DNA of 64,000 nt from Delphinapterus leucas. Taxonomy: Eukaryota; Chordata; Mammalia; Artiodactyla; Monodontidae. Below, in pieces: positions 50,050 to 61,649 of the stretch. The notes under the pieces are model-generated. The model saw only the letters and a list, made by a program, of their open reading frames with translations. It did not search any database and had not been told where the DNA came from. Every line of letters begins with the position of its first letter. Position 1 is the first letter of the stretch. The stretch is from assembly GCF_002288925.2 (NCBI RefSeq), contig NW_022098091.1, forward strand, positions 435,917-499,916, in the 5' to 3' direction. The position numbers were made by a program, and so were the translations under genes.

Positions 50050-51445
50050 AGGGTCTATCTGTAGATAATCCCAAAGAATCTACAAAAAAAACTAAAGCTA
50101 ATAAACGAATTCAGCAAAGTTGCAGCATACAAGACCTCATAAAATTTTTAAACTTTTGTGCATCAAAGGACATTATCAAGAAAGTAGAAAGGCAACCTAT
50201 AGAATGGGAGAAAATATTAGCAAAAAATATATCTGATAAGGGTTTAGTATCCAGAATATATTAAAAATTCTTAAAGCTCAACCCAAAAAAAGCCCACAAT
50301 TTAAAAATGAGCAAAGGACTTGATTAGACATTTCTCCAAAGAAGGTATACAAATTGCCAACAAGCACATGAAAAGATGTTCACCATCATTTGTCATTAAG
50401 GAAATGCATATCAAAACCACACTTCATATTCACTGAGAGGACTAGAATTTTTTAATAGATAATAACAAGTGTCAACGAGAATATGAAGAAATGGGAACCC
50501 TCCTACATTGTTGGTCAGAACATAAAATGGTGCAGCTTCTATGGAAGACAGTTTGGTGGTTCCTCAAAAGGTTAAACATAGAATTACTATATGGCCCAGG
50601 AATTCTACTCCTAGGTATATGTCCAAGAAAAATGAAAACATATGTCCACACAGAAACTTGTACACAAAAGTTTATAGCAGCATTATTCATAATAACCAAA
50701 AGGTGGAAACAACCCAAGTGGAAAATAACAAGTGTTGGCATAACCCTCAGACAATGCTAGTGGGAATATAAAATGGTGTGACCACTATGGAAGACAGTTT
50801 GGCAACTCCTCGAAAAGCTAAACATAAAATTACCATATGACCCAGCCATTCCAAAGGAATTGAAAAGAGGGACTCAAACAGGTACTTATATGCCAGTGTT
50901 CATTGCAGTATTATTCACAGTGGCCAAAAGGTAGAAGCAATCCAAATGTCCATCAGCAGATGAATGGGTAAGTAAAATCCATAAAATAGAATATTATTCA
51001 GCCATTAAAAGGAAGGAAATTCTGACACATGCTACAACATGGATGAACCTTGAAAACATGCTAAGCAAAATATGCCATACAAAAGAGGACAAATATTGTA
51101 TGATTCTACTTGCGTGAAGTCTCTTGAGTAGGCAAATTCATAGAGACAGAAAATAGAATAGAGGTTAAAAGGGGGCTGGGGAGAGGGAGGAATAGGGAGT
51201 TATTGTTTAATAGGTACAGAATTTTTCGGGATGATGAAAAAGTTTTGGAAATAGAGGTGATAGTTACACAATATTGTGGATGTAATTAATGCCACTGAGT
51301 TGTACACTTGAAAGTGGTTAAACTGGCTAGTTCTATGTTATATTTTTTTTACCACAACTTTTAATATTTAATGTAATATACAGAAAGCATTGAATTATAT
51401 ACTTTAACGTGTGAATTGTATGTTAAATTTTATCTCAACAAAGCT
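50050..51445 (+). repeat. Old L1 3' half, sense
   Basis: ORF2 C-terminal-type sequence ('gcatcaaaggacattatcaag', 'gaatattattcagccattaaaa') and a 3' UTR ending 'aacaaagctgttaaaa'. The C-terminal L1 module around 50490-50770 occurs twice, suggesting an internal duplication. No intact frame. Confidence 0.8.
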
Positions 51446-51478
51446 GTTAAAAAAGGTAATACTTAAAATGCAAGTACA

Positions 51479-51676
51479 GGGACTTCCCTGGTGGCGCAGT
51501 GGTTAAGACTCTGCGCTCCCAATGCAGGGGGCCTGGGTTCGATCTCTGGTCAGGGAACTAGATCCCACATGCATACCTCAACTAAGAGTTTGCATGCTGC
51601 AACTAAGGAGCCTGCCTGCCACAACTAAGACCCGGTGCAACCAAATAAATAATTTTTTTTAAGTAATTGAGAAAAC
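51479..51676 (+). repeat. CHR-1-like SINE, sense
   Basis: Head gggacttccctggtggcgcag and body 'aactagatcccacatgc...gacccggtgcaaccaaataaata'. The tgcaagtaca repeats at 51469-51478 and 51677-51686 are target-site duplications. Confidence 0.9.
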
Positions 51677-51940
51677 TGCAAGTACATGTTTCCCCCATTA
51701 TCCCAAAGTACAGGGTTCCTATGAAACCTTTCATAAACTGAAATAGTGTAAAGCAAAGAAGCAATTACCTAAGGACACATCTTGCAAATAAATTGAGATA
51801 AAGCACAGATGCTCACAAACACACTTCAAAGCTGTGGCTGCTTGTTGCTGGGATGTTGAGTGTAGTTCCCTGGGAAGGAGTTGGCAGTGCCACTCTTGCT
51901 GCTGCTCAGGGTACCCACTGCATCTAAAAGACTTGCTGTA

Positions 51941-52084
51941 GGGACTTCCCTGGCGGTCCAGTGGTTAAGACTCCGTGCTTCCAATGGAAGGGGGCGTGGG
52001 TTCAATCCCCAGCCAGGGAGCTAAGATCCTATATGCCATGCAGCACGGCAGCCAAGAAAATTTTTTAAAATAAAAAAAATAAAA
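51941..52084 (+). repeat. CHR-1-like SINE, short, sense
   Basis: Head 'gggacttccctggcggtccag' and A-rich tail. Short flanking gctgta repeats. This is the older ~140-base subtype. Confidence 0.87.
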
Positions 52085-52400
52085 GGCTGGCTGTAAAATG
52101 CTGAATGCTACTTTTGCTTTTCAACTTTTTTCATAAAAGCGAAAATCCTCTTCAGGTACCTTTCAGTTAGTGAAAACAGGTACTAATATAGGTCTTTTGT
52201 AAAATCAAATTTGAGTAAAGCAAACTTTTGAAGAGCAAACACAAGAAAACAGCAGAGCTGTCACTTACATTCCAGGAGTCCTTTGTCTGTCACATTACAA
52301 GCATATGTATTCTGTTTCATTGATCTCATATGTATTCTGTTTCATTGATCTCATTTAAAATACTATTATGATAAGGTGTTTCTAGTAAAAGCAAAAATAT

Positions 52401-52710
52401 GATTTTATTTATTTATTGGCTGTGTTGGGTCTTCGTTGCTGTGCTCAGGCTTTTTCTAGCTGCGTCGAGCAGCTTGGTTGCGGTGCGCGGGCCTCTCATT
52501 GCTGTGGCTTCTCTGGTTGCAGAGCATGGGTCTAGGCAGGTGGGCTTCAGTAGCTGTGGGACACAGGCTCAGTAGTTGTGACTCGCGGGCTCTAGAGCGC
52601 AGGCTCAGTAGTTGTGGCGCACAGGCTTAGTTGCTCCATGGCATGTGGGATCTTCCCAGACCAGGGCTCTGCATTGGCAAGCGGATTCTTAACCACTGTG
52701 CCACAAGGAG
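52401..52710 (-). repeat. CHR-type SINE, long subtype, antisense
   Basis: Reverse complement with the left A/T tail 'attttatttatttattggctgtg' and end 'gccacaagga'. It sits tail-out against the following sense SINE, forming an inverted pair. Confidence 0.85.
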
Positions 52711-52907
52711 GTTAAGACTCTGTGCTCCCAATGCAGGGGACCCAGGTTTGATCCCTGGTCAGAAAACTAGATCCTGCACGCCACAGCTAAGAGTTCACAT
52801 GCCACAACTAAAGGTCCCGCACGTGGCAACGAAGATCTCGTGGGCTGCAACTAAGACCTGGCGCAGCCAAATAAATAAATAAATGTTAAATAAATAAATA
52901 AATAAAA
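52711..52907 (+). repeat. CHR-1-like SINE lacking its first bases, sense
   Basis: Begins at 'ggttaagactctgtgctccc' and ends with an A-rich (aaat)n tail. The missing head suggests recombination or truncation at the junction with the antisense SINE. Confidence 0.85.
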
Positions 52908-53060
52908 TGAATGTGACCTTACTTTGTACCCCACGCTTGGAAAACAGATGTGACTGTCCCATTGGTTTTGAAGGTACCACCTCTCAAGTGATCGGGTATG
53001 AGAAAGGGGGAATTTCAGGTGCAGGCCTGGCCAGGCCTGTGAGCACACATGTGCACGCTC

Positions 53061-53061
53061 A

Positions 53062-53096
<35 letters not shown>
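53061..53096 (+). repeat. (CA)n microsatellite
   Basis: About 16 CA units between THEM4 and THEM5. Confidence 0.93.
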
Positions 53097-53098
<2 letters not shown>

Positions 53099-53099
53099 C

Positions 53100-55985
53100 T
53101 TCAGGATTTGTCACTTTCTGAGCTTAGAGATCCTGCCTCTCTCTGCCTCTTAGCATTTCACAAATAGGAAATCAGTTCCAGCTGAGCAGTTGGGTGAGCT
53201 CTCACGTTTCTGGGAGGAGCTCAGGCTTCCCTCGGTTGGCCTAGTTCCCTGACCCTGTACTCTGCCGGGGGGGCCCCCCTCCTTCAGCCCAGTGACCACA
53301 CCAGGCAGCAGCGCTTGGAGCCAGCAGCTGCCCATCAGCTACCCAGCTCCCCTGGGCATGGGGTCTTCTGCCACAGCCCTGCCTTCCCTGTGTTATTCTT
53401 CTCCCAGGTGAGCATCCCAGCAGCCCACCCAGAGCCCCTCTGGGCAGAGTACTTAGCAACAACTGCTTTTAACTCCACCCGGTGTCCCAGGTTCGGTGAA
53501 GACAGCTTTTTCTCCTGTCTTGATCAGTCTGAGGCCGAGCCTCCCATTAGCACTTCCCACCCACAGCAAAGACCAAGAACCTTAGAAACTGGATAAAGCA
53601 AAAACCCTGAAGCACCGTAGAGCCAAATGATTAATCAGTTCCAACATATTTTCCTTTCCAAAGGGCCCACTGTGGGCACCAGAGTATAAAATGAATCTCA
53701 GGAAAGTCCCTCCCAGAGGGAACCAGGAAAAGACAGCTGACCTAGGAGGACTCAGGACAGATCTGGGGCAGACAAGCAAGAAACTTCTGGAAGAGCGATG
53801 TGAGAAAGGCCCAAGAATGAGCTTAGAACCAGGGGACATGATCAGCTGCGTGCAAGACAAGATCCAACCAGAGTCTGGCTCATGCAAAATTTTTATACAT
53901 TAGTTGCAACATTTAAAAGTTAGAAGTTTTCACATAAAAATCTGGATTTGTGCTGGCTTTTTTGGGAAAATGAGAAGAGCTGGCAACTGGGCCTGGATTC
54001 TGTGGTGGCAACTCCTGAATGGAACATGGCCAGCACAGCCCCCTCTTGGGGCCCTCGTTGCCCATCGCTCTCTGAGTGCACAGCGGCTCGTTTCCAGCCT
54101 GCCCCCTGACGCTTAGCTCATAAGAAGGTCAAGAAACCAAGTGTCCCTGAGGGCAGGACCAGCCTGGGCGGGAGTCTGGAGATCAGCCATGAACTGATAG
54201 GGAGATGGGCGGTCGGGGAGCCCTCCAGAAATTGCCCTGTGTGAGCCTATAGGGCGGAGTCTTCAGGAAGGATTTGAGTTCACAGTGCACCAAATAGCAA
54301 TGGTGTCCAGGAAGGCTACCAGGGAAGTTCCTTCCGCATCCAGAAAGGCCAGATGGGTGTCATCCCAGACAGAACCCCTCCAAAGTGCTGGGAACCCCCC
54401 ATCACAGCAGGGAGCCGGCCAGCCCTGCTGGCCATCAGGGGAGATCCACCACATGTCCCGAATGATCTGAGAAGGCTTCCAGGTCCCCCCAAGATGAGGA
54501 GGACTTTGTAAGATTTCTGGAAATGTTATAATTTTCCTCTTTAAATGTCTTGAAACAACACAAAAATCTTTAAACAAAAAAATGTCCTATGAACTTGTTT
54601 GGCAGGCAGCAAGGGAGGAGGGCAGGCCGGGGGGACTCAGTGCTACTGCGTAGTCAGTCCTGGGAGGGAAGGGAGCTTGAAAAGAGAGAAGAGGGCACGA
54701 GTTTACATTTGGGAGGACCCGGGACCAAGAAGTGACCTGCCAAACCTACCACGGCCTTGTTTACCCGTGTTGCTTCGCTCCAAGCCAAAGAATTTTCCAG
54801 TTCAGTGGTGTGCCGGAGCCAATGCCTACCAGCTTGCAAGAGCTGGTTGAGCACACCTCTTCCCAGCCTCATGGTCAGGGTCAGTGGCATCATATCGGTA
54901 GCCTGAAATCAGCCACCATGGGAATATTTACACAGCAAAAGCTGGCAAATGCTACCAACTAGAGTTCTCCGCCCCACCAGGAGCTGTTAATCCCTTACCA
55001 CTTACCAGCACACCACCGCTGGTTCTTCTGGGCACCACCTGCCAGGTCAGGCCCACGATGTGCTTCTGGGGATTTGTCATGTCTCAGCCAGAGAAGCCCC
55101 AAACTCAACACTCCCCCACAAGGTCCCAAACAGGAAATGCACCAGGCAGATAACAAGCTAAATGAGAATCCAACAGGAGTTCTGAATTACGCTGAACCTT
55201 CACTGACTTCCCTGTTTTCTAATTGCTTATCCAGGTCTGGGGAGAAGATTTTTCTCTGAGCCGAGTGTTCTTTGTTCTCTCTGAGCTGAGTTCACACAGA
55301 AGGAGAAGGGCTGTGGCCAAAGACCATGTTCGAGGCACTAGCCAAGCACCTTTCCACCTCCCTGGGTAGCTGAATTCCCAGCCCCCGTGTCGGAAGAGCT
55401 CTGTGTTGCAGAAAGAATCCACAAGATGTGTGAAATGGTGGGAAAGGAGTCCAAAAGGGGGAAAAGAGCGCTTTCTTCACAATCCTAATCTGTCTCTTCC
55501 TAGATGGCCTTGGACAACCAACTTCCTCCGTCTTGTGCCAGCCACCAGAATTCAGCACCCCACATACGATTTTGCCATCACCATAGACGTTCTCCTCAGA
55601 TATCTTTCTCTCTAATTACCTTCCATCTGTCATACCCTTGATCCCATTATTCCTGCTCTTAAATATCACAGACATCGCCAGATCTTCATTTCTTTTATTT
55701 TCACTCTTCCCCCCTCCCAGCTGGGAAATGGAGGCTGGTCATCTCAACCACTGTCCTTTAATTTCCCTGTATTCTCCTGGACCACAGCATCCAGTTGAAC
55801 CTTGGATATTATCAATTCAAGGAAAATAAAAGTTATACAAGAAATAAAAAGTAACTATAGCATATGGCAAGGCTGAGAACAAAATTTTTGTAATCATAAT
55901 GATGTAAGGATTTGAAACTTGATTTAACCAAAAATTGCAAAACAACTAGTAAAGTAGGAGGGTGCCTACAGGAAAAGCTCCCTGT
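53100..55985. other. THEM4-THEM5 intergenic region, no gene recognised
   Basis: Moderately GC-rich sequence with many short frames on both strands, none with a recognisable domain. I see no young repeat here, unusual for this window. Regulatory sequence for THEM5 could lie here but none is identifiable. Confidence 0.45.
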
Positions 55986-55989
55986 GTTT

Positions 55990-56735
55990 CCCCTTTACTT
56001 TCACACACACCTCTGATGTCAGATGTGTGGGGTTTTCCTCCACACCAAGCAATTCTCTGCAACACCAGTTGGATGCCCTATAATTCAATTCTGACACTAA
56101 CCAAAGTTAGTGCAGGCCCCACTGGTTAAAGGCTCAGTCCCACGAGACTGTGCCCCACTTCAAATGCCAGTTGCAAGTAATAGGTCACCAAGGTACCCAC
56201 AACTTCTGTCTGACTTGGCTACAAATCAGAGGTTCCATGAGCCCTCCTCTCCTTGGATTTGATTGTTGGCTAGAACAGTTCACCAAACTCAGAGAAACAC
56301 TTACTTACGTTTACCAGCTTACGATTTAATGAAGGGTATGATAAAAGATACACACGAACAGTCAGGTGAAGAGATGCATAGGGCAAGGTCTGGGAGGATC
56401 CTGAGCACAGGAGTTTCTGTCCCCATGGAGGTGGGGTGTGCCAACCCGGAATTATTTTTAATTTGCGGATTTTTATGGAGGCTTCATCACGTTGGGATGA
56501 TGGATCATTAAGTCAGTCTCCAACCCCCTCCCCTTCCTGAAGGATGGGAGGTGAGATTGAAAATCCCAAGCTTCTAATCATGGCTTGGTCTTTCTGGTGA
56601 CCACCCCCCCTCCTGAGGCTATCTGGAGTCCACTCAGAGTCACCTCATTGGAACAAAAGATACTCCTGTCACCCAGGAAACTTCAAGGGATTTAGGAGCT
56701 CTGTGTCAGGAAGCAGACAATGAACTCAGGCAATG
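55990..56735 (-). repeat. Ancient LTR-like element, copy 1
   Basis: Closely matches 62720-63520 in content and order (for example 'tcagtcccac', 'cacaacttctgtctga', 'actcagagaaacactta', 'catggcttggtctttctggtgacca'). Orientation is judged from a minus-strand AATAAA in the second copy. Probably an old ERVL-type LTR; family not named. Confidence 0.7.
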
Positions 56736-57137
56736 AAACAAGGATTTCCTTTCCCAGGTTCAGTTACTGATTCTTCTTGGGATGACAGCCCCTGCCTCCT
56801 CCTCGGGCAACCTTCCTGGGATCAGCTTCCAGCCTCCGGGGCCCCCTGTGGATCACTCTCCTTCTCCCTACTCCCTCTTCCTCAGCCTCCCCTTCAGTCC
56901 ATCTACCCTTTCTAAGATTCCTCTTTTCACTCCTGTCTCCTCCTCGAGTCCCATCTCCCAAATCAAGTATCACACATAGAGGCTGGCAGAGGGAATGAAG
57001 GAATGCTCAGTATCAGGGGAGGGTGGGGCAAGCCAGAGGATACGGGGCATCCTCTCCAGCCCACGGCTACTGCATAGGAATGAAGATCCTGTTGCCAGAT
57101 TTTTCCACTTATCTGCTTTGTATGAAACTCCCTGTTT

Positions 57138-57376
57138 AATTTTATTTAATTTTATTTATTTTTGGCTGCTTTGGGTCTCAGTTGCGGCATGTGGGATCTT
57201 TTGTTGTGGCACACAGGCTCCTCTCTAGTTGTGGTGCAAGGGCTTCTCTCTAGTTGCAGCGCACGGGCTTAGTTGCCCCATGGCATGTGGGATCTTTGTT
57301 CCCCGACCAGGGACGGAACCCGCGTCTCCCTCATTGGAAGGTGGATTCTTAACCACTGGACCACTAGGGAAGTCCC
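57138..57376 (-). repeat. CHR-type SINE, antisense
   Basis: Reverse complement ending 'gaccactagggaagtccc'. Perfect target-site duplications aactccctgttt lie at 57126-57137 and 57377-57388. Confidence 0.92.
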
Positions 57377-58637
57377 AACTCCCTGTTTTTAAATGTTGAC
57401 AACTAACTCAAATATCTATGATTAGACCCAGAGACTAAATCGACCAAAAAACTGGGTTCCCCCAGTCCTTGAAGAAGTTTCCTTCAAACCTTGACAAGAG
57501 ATGAGGAAAATATTTGTATCCTAGTCTTCTAGGACAGCTAACTACGGGAGGTGGGATAGAGTCTTTAAATTTCCATATTAAATCAGTACGATCTTTCAGA
57601 ACCTACCAAACACATCATCATCATCATCATTATAATTCCGTCTTTGCATAGTTCTGACCTTTAGAACACACTTTATTCTAGTGCATTAAAATCTGGGACT
57701 TTTAGTTGAAAACTGGCAGTTTTAATTCAGTACAAGAAATACCACGCACCCTTGCAGATGCTCACTGAGCACTCCTCCCCACTCCCCCACCCAAAGCTGG
57801 CTCTTTTCCAGGCTCGTCATCAGCAAAGCCTCCTCTGCCCCGCTGCCTGCCTCACTCCCAGCCTTGTCTGCTGCCATCACCCGCTCCCTGGGGTTCCCAA
57901 AGCACAGAATGCCCTTGCTGAGCTGCTCCCTCCCTGAATGATTTTCTGGCCTCCCCTTCCAAGGCCTCCCCCCACCCCACCCCACGCCTCCCCACCCTGT
58001 CCTCACCAGGGACCAGCAGGTGGAGGCTTGCCCGGGCTGCCCTCTGTATGAGATAGAAGAAGGGAGTGGCTGAGGGCTGCGAGTTGGTTTTCTGAGTCCC
58101 AGGATCATACCAGAGCTTTCAGAGTCTTGCTGCAGAGCACCTGCCACAAACACTCCACCAACACACGCAGACACTCCACCAGTAGCCTCCAATCAAGGAT
58201 TAGACCTCCCTTATCTTTCTGGGAATATTACTGAGTTCTCCCCGGAAAAACTCCGGGGGCAACTCTCCAAAGCTTCATATATGCTATACTATTTCATTAT
58301 GTACTTTTTTGCTCCTTTTATAAATATTTCTTTCTGAACTCAGGCCAGCCCTGCTATGCATTCATGCCCAAGCAGCATCTGCCCCTCCCCAAGTGCTGGG
58401 GGTGGGGGTGGGTGACGCTGGACCAGGTAAAGTCCCCAAGCATCTATGGGTGTTGTTATCAAACCAGCCCAGCCTTGCCTATTCATCTGTGGTGGCAGCT
58501 TGCTAATGAAAGCCTTGTGACAAAGAGTGAGGCTTCTCTCAGAGGTGGCTGCCCCGACAGCCCCAAGGGGCAGCCGGAAAAGTGCACTCACTCGCCTCGC
58601 TGCCGCAGCCCTGCTGATCCGATCCCGGGGCTCAGCC
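57377..58637. other. THEM5 upstream region
   Basis: Includes a short (CAT)n run near 57610 and a TATA-like 'tttataaata' near 58317, about 320 bases before the THEM5 start codon. Whether that is the real promoter is unknown. The immediate 5' leader (58500-58637) is GC-rich. The open frames here show no family match. Confidence 0.45.
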
Positions 58638-58760
58638 ATGATAAGAAGAGGCCTCCGGGTGGCAGCAAGACTTGGCCACCACGGAGCCCTTCCTGGCGGC
58701 CCCTACATCCTGCCCACGTTCAGCCCTGCCTCAGCATTCGGATCCTCCATGGACTCCCTG
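58638..58760 (+). CDS. THEM5: THEM5 coding exon 1, donor site abnormal
   Basis: Encodes 41 residues from MIRRG to the DSL segment, with a mitochondrial-type N-terminus (Arg-rich, no acidic residue before Asp39). Start context cagccATGa. The end is set by homology to THEM4 exon 1, which ends in phase 0. The following bases are gagagtgagt: GA where GT is required. Alternatives are gtgagt after 58764 (out of frame with exon 2) and gtgcgt after 58768. The latter is in frame only with a cryptic acceptor at 59694, giving DSLES then EFCQEK. Confidence 0.75.
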
Positions 58761-61374
58761 GAGAGTGAGTGCGTGCCCCGTTCAGCCAGATGGGCAGCCC
58801 CTCTCCTAGGGGCCGCGGGTGTAGGGAGCACCCCAAATCTCCTCTTCCCAGATTGTGGCCGGGGCAGGTGAGCAGTTTGTTGGGAGCTATTTGATTTGGC
58901 AAAGGAAACCAAGTAGCCCAGATCCATAACTAAGACTACCAGGTTACTTTCAACCTGATCTGAATCTTGTGTGGCCACCACTTACTTTCCTCCTATGGCA
59001 CTCAGACTGTTGCAGCTGAGTTGTGACACCCCCAGACAAAGGACCCTGTGTGTGGCCGACTGCCCATGGGTGCGTTTGGTGCGTGAGCATCCGGCATCAC
59101 AGAGGACCCCTCCTCATCCCACAGAAGGTACCGCACCACTGTGGGCGCCCAAAACAGGTTTCAAAGTAGGCCCCCTTCCCCGGGCAGGCCCACGGCTATG
59201 GACAGAGCTGGAGTAGCCCCTGAAGTGAGGGGGTGATAACAGTGGTCCTCACCTGTGGTCACACCCCCAGGGTAGACAGTGTCTCAGGATGAGCTCTAGT
59301 CTGACCATCAGCTCGCACACTCACAAGCTTGGCAACCTTAGCCGTGTTTCTTCAGTTTCCCCATCTGCAAGGTGGGGCTAATACTAGCTGTGCTCAGCCT
59401 CAAAGAACAGCTCACAGGCTTTAAAACGGGACAATTTTAATGCGCCACCACAGAGCAGCGTGCCTCTGTCAGCCCCCATGCCTTTCCTTCCCTTCCTTTG
59501 CACATTAGTGTCCCCTTCCCTGGTCACCCACAGGAGTCCCCAAGGGTCATCTCCCTCAAGTCAACACTGGCGGAAGGGATTGAGGAGCCCAGGAACCCAG
59601 GAGCACACTACCAACAGGTCCCGAAGCCCAAGCAGCAGCCCACCTCCCAGGAAGCTGTCTAGTCTCCCTGATTTTTCCTGCCCAGGTCTCAAGATTCTGT
59701 CAGGAGAAGACAGATTTGAAGAATTATGCCCTCCCCAATGCCAGCTGGTGTCCAGACATGCTGAACCTGTACCACGAATTTCTGGAGAAAACTAAGGCCG
59801 ATGGCTGGATCAGACTGCCCTCCTTCAAGTCCAACAGAAACCACATCCAGGGGCTCAAGCTCCCATTAGTGTTAACAGTTTCCTCAGGTAAGGCCTGGGC
59901 GCAGAGGGCCCGTTGGCACACATGCAACCCAGCCCACCAGGGTCAGATCAGCCAGCCCCCTTCCCTGTGGTCAGAGCCGCTTGAAAAGGAAATTCACAAG
60001 CTCTGTGCCAGTTCTCAGCCAGAAGTTTTTTCTGCTAACTCCACCCCTCCCGCTGCAGCCCCAGGCAGGTGGATGAGAAAAGCATCCTCTCAGGCCCCTG
60101 GCTCCCCTCCTCCCAGGGGAAGAGAGCACACCCTAGCAGCTACCTCTGCTCCCAGCCCAGAGTGCACCCACTGGAGAACTGCTGACTCAGCTCCCTGCCC
60201 CGCTGCCTTCTCACCAGGACTGCTTCCCTTGCTCTCAAGCCTTATCCCAAGTCTTCCTCCCCACCCCACAAAGGTCTGAGGACTCCCCCTTGCCCACTGC
60301 AGACCTCCGCACACCATCCCTGCTCTGCTAGGCCCAGAGGCTCTCCTGAAACACCCACGGATCCGAGTGATAGAGTTTTCCACTTTGATCTCTCTGTGTG
60401 TGCGTGTGTGTGAGCACGCGTGTGTGTTAACTTGTCTCTCTCATTCACATATGTGTTCTTCCAGCCCAGTGATGAATGGGTGGTACATTGGGTTTAGGGA
60501 AAAAACAAAGCAGGTGCACCAAAATTTTTTGAAGACTTTGGATTCCATCCAAAAAGGATATAGTTCTTATAGTCGCCTTGAGAAAAATAATCAGAACTTT
60601 GGGGGACTCTGCTGCACTTATTTTTCTGTTCAGTATTGTTATTTTGAATTATATGTGAATTAAATGCCGTACACTTTAATTTTCAATGTTTAAGGTCTCT
60701 TGCCCCGACCCTACACCTATTCTCAGCCAGGGAACTTCATGAGGGTTTCTTCCTCAAGACTCAGGGCTCCCTGAGGACACGGCTGTGTCCCCACACACCC
60801 AGGGCTCCCTGAGGACAGAGCTGTGTCCCCACAGTCCCAGGGCTCCCTGAGGACAGGGCTGTGTCCCCACACACCCAGGGCTCCCTGAGGACAGGGCTGT
60901 GTCCCCACAGACACAGGGCTCCCTGAGGACAGGGCTGTGTCCCCACAGACCCAGGGCTCCCTGAGGACAGGGCTGTGTCCCCACAGACACAGGGCTCCCT
61001 GAGGACAGGGCTGTGTCCCCCTCAGACCGAGGGCCCTGAGGACAGGTCCGTACCTTGCTCTCCAATTGAAGGTTCCCTGAGAGCAGAGCCTGTATGTCCT
61101 CTGGTTCTCTCCTCAACCCTATACCTGAGGCCGGGCTCCATCCATGCTGCTGAACGACTGGCCCTTCATCCTGACTGGGCCCCATGCCCTCACGCACTCT
61201 TTTCTTCAGCTGTGTCAATCCCCATCTCTCCCCAGACAAAAGTGACTGTCACATCTTCACCAGGTGTATCAAAACGGAAGGACAAGGCTACGAGTATGTC
61301 ATCTTTTTCCACCCATCCAAGAAGAAGTCCGTCTGTCTTTTCCAACCAGGCCCCTACCTGGAGGGGCCCCGAGG
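58638..61374 (+). CDS. THEM5: THEM5 (thioesterase superfamily member 5), exons 1-3, 3' end beyond window, possibly impaired
   Basis: Coding exons at 58638-58760, 59686-59887 and 61236-61374. Exons 4 onward, including the catalytic HGG...D exon, would lie beyond 64000. Protein similarity to mammalian THEM5 is strong: MIRRG...ARLGHH start, ALPNASW, FEYVIFF-like and CLFQPGPYLEG blocks. THEM5 is a mitochondrial long-chain acyl-CoA thioesterase linked to cardiolipin remodelling. Exons 2 and 3 and their junction phases mirror THEM4. The oddity is exon 1: the position expected for the donor from THEM4 homology (after codon 41, phase 0) reads GA instead of GT. The nearest good donor, 4 bases on, shifts the frame and meets TAA at 59793. 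The gene may be a recent pseudogene or use a weak alternative splice. Confidence 0.82.
59290..59420 (+). repeat. MIR-like fragment
   Basis: The stretch 'gtttcttcagtttccccatctgcaaggtggggctaatac' is a MIR core segment, in THEM5 intron 1. Confidence 0.6.
59686..59887 (+). CDS. THEM5: THEM5 coding exon 2
   Basis: Acceptor atttttcctgcccag, donor tcctcag/gtaagg. In the THEM5 frame it encodes VSRFCQEKTDLKNYALPNAS onward to the LVLTVSS segment, 67 codons plus one base. Phase at both ends equals that of THEM4 exon 2. No stop in frame. Confidence 0.88.
59888..60762. other. THEM5 intron 2, first part
   Basis: No exon recognised. A TG-rich run lies at 60397-60426. Confidence 0.5.
60763..61045 (+). repeat. 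38-base minisatellite, about seven units
   Basis: Units start at 60763, 60801, 60839, 60877, 60915, 60953 and 60991, exactly 38 bases apart, each beginning agggctccctgaggac. A degenerate eighth follows at 61029. Unit-to-unit variation is concentrated in the cacac/cagac/cagtc segment. Confidence 0.95.
61236..61374 (+). CDS. THEM5: THEM5 coding exon 3
   Basis: Acceptor ccccatctctccccag, donor ccgagg/gtaagg. Completes the split Asp codon and encodes KSDCHIFTRCIKTEGQGYEY and the CLFQPGPYLEGPRG block, 45 codons plus two bases. Phase matches THEM4 exon 3. No lesion seen. Confidence 0.9.
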
Positions 61375-61649
61375 GTAAGGCCACAGGCAGGCCCAGTGGG
61401 GGACATCTTTGGCTGCTTCCTGGGCTTGGCTCAGGAGATGGATTGGGTGCAACCAGGCTCTGGGATCTGTACCTCTCTCTAAGGAGCTGGGTTGGGAGTG
61501 GGAAGCTCTGGGCTCCAGTCTCACAGTATCAGACTTGAAAGGATATTCTGTCATCTGGTCCAGTCCCCACTGTGCAGATAAAAAAGAGCCTCCTTATTCA
61601 GGTCTGGGAATTTTCCAGTAAGAAGGGGTCTTAGAAGCCACTTTGAGAA

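Noticed and set aside
57722..58192. Minus-strand 156-residue open frame upstream of THEM5
   Set aside because: GC-rich open frame without a recognisable domain, splice context or family resemblance.
60763..61045. CRISPR-like array
   Set aside because: The repeat has no unique spacers. It is a head-to-tail minisatellite in a mammalian intron.
60754..61239. Minus-strand 161-residue repetitive protein
   Set aside because: It is generated by the 38-base minisatellite. A repeat whose unit is not a multiple of three and lacks stops gives open frames by chance.
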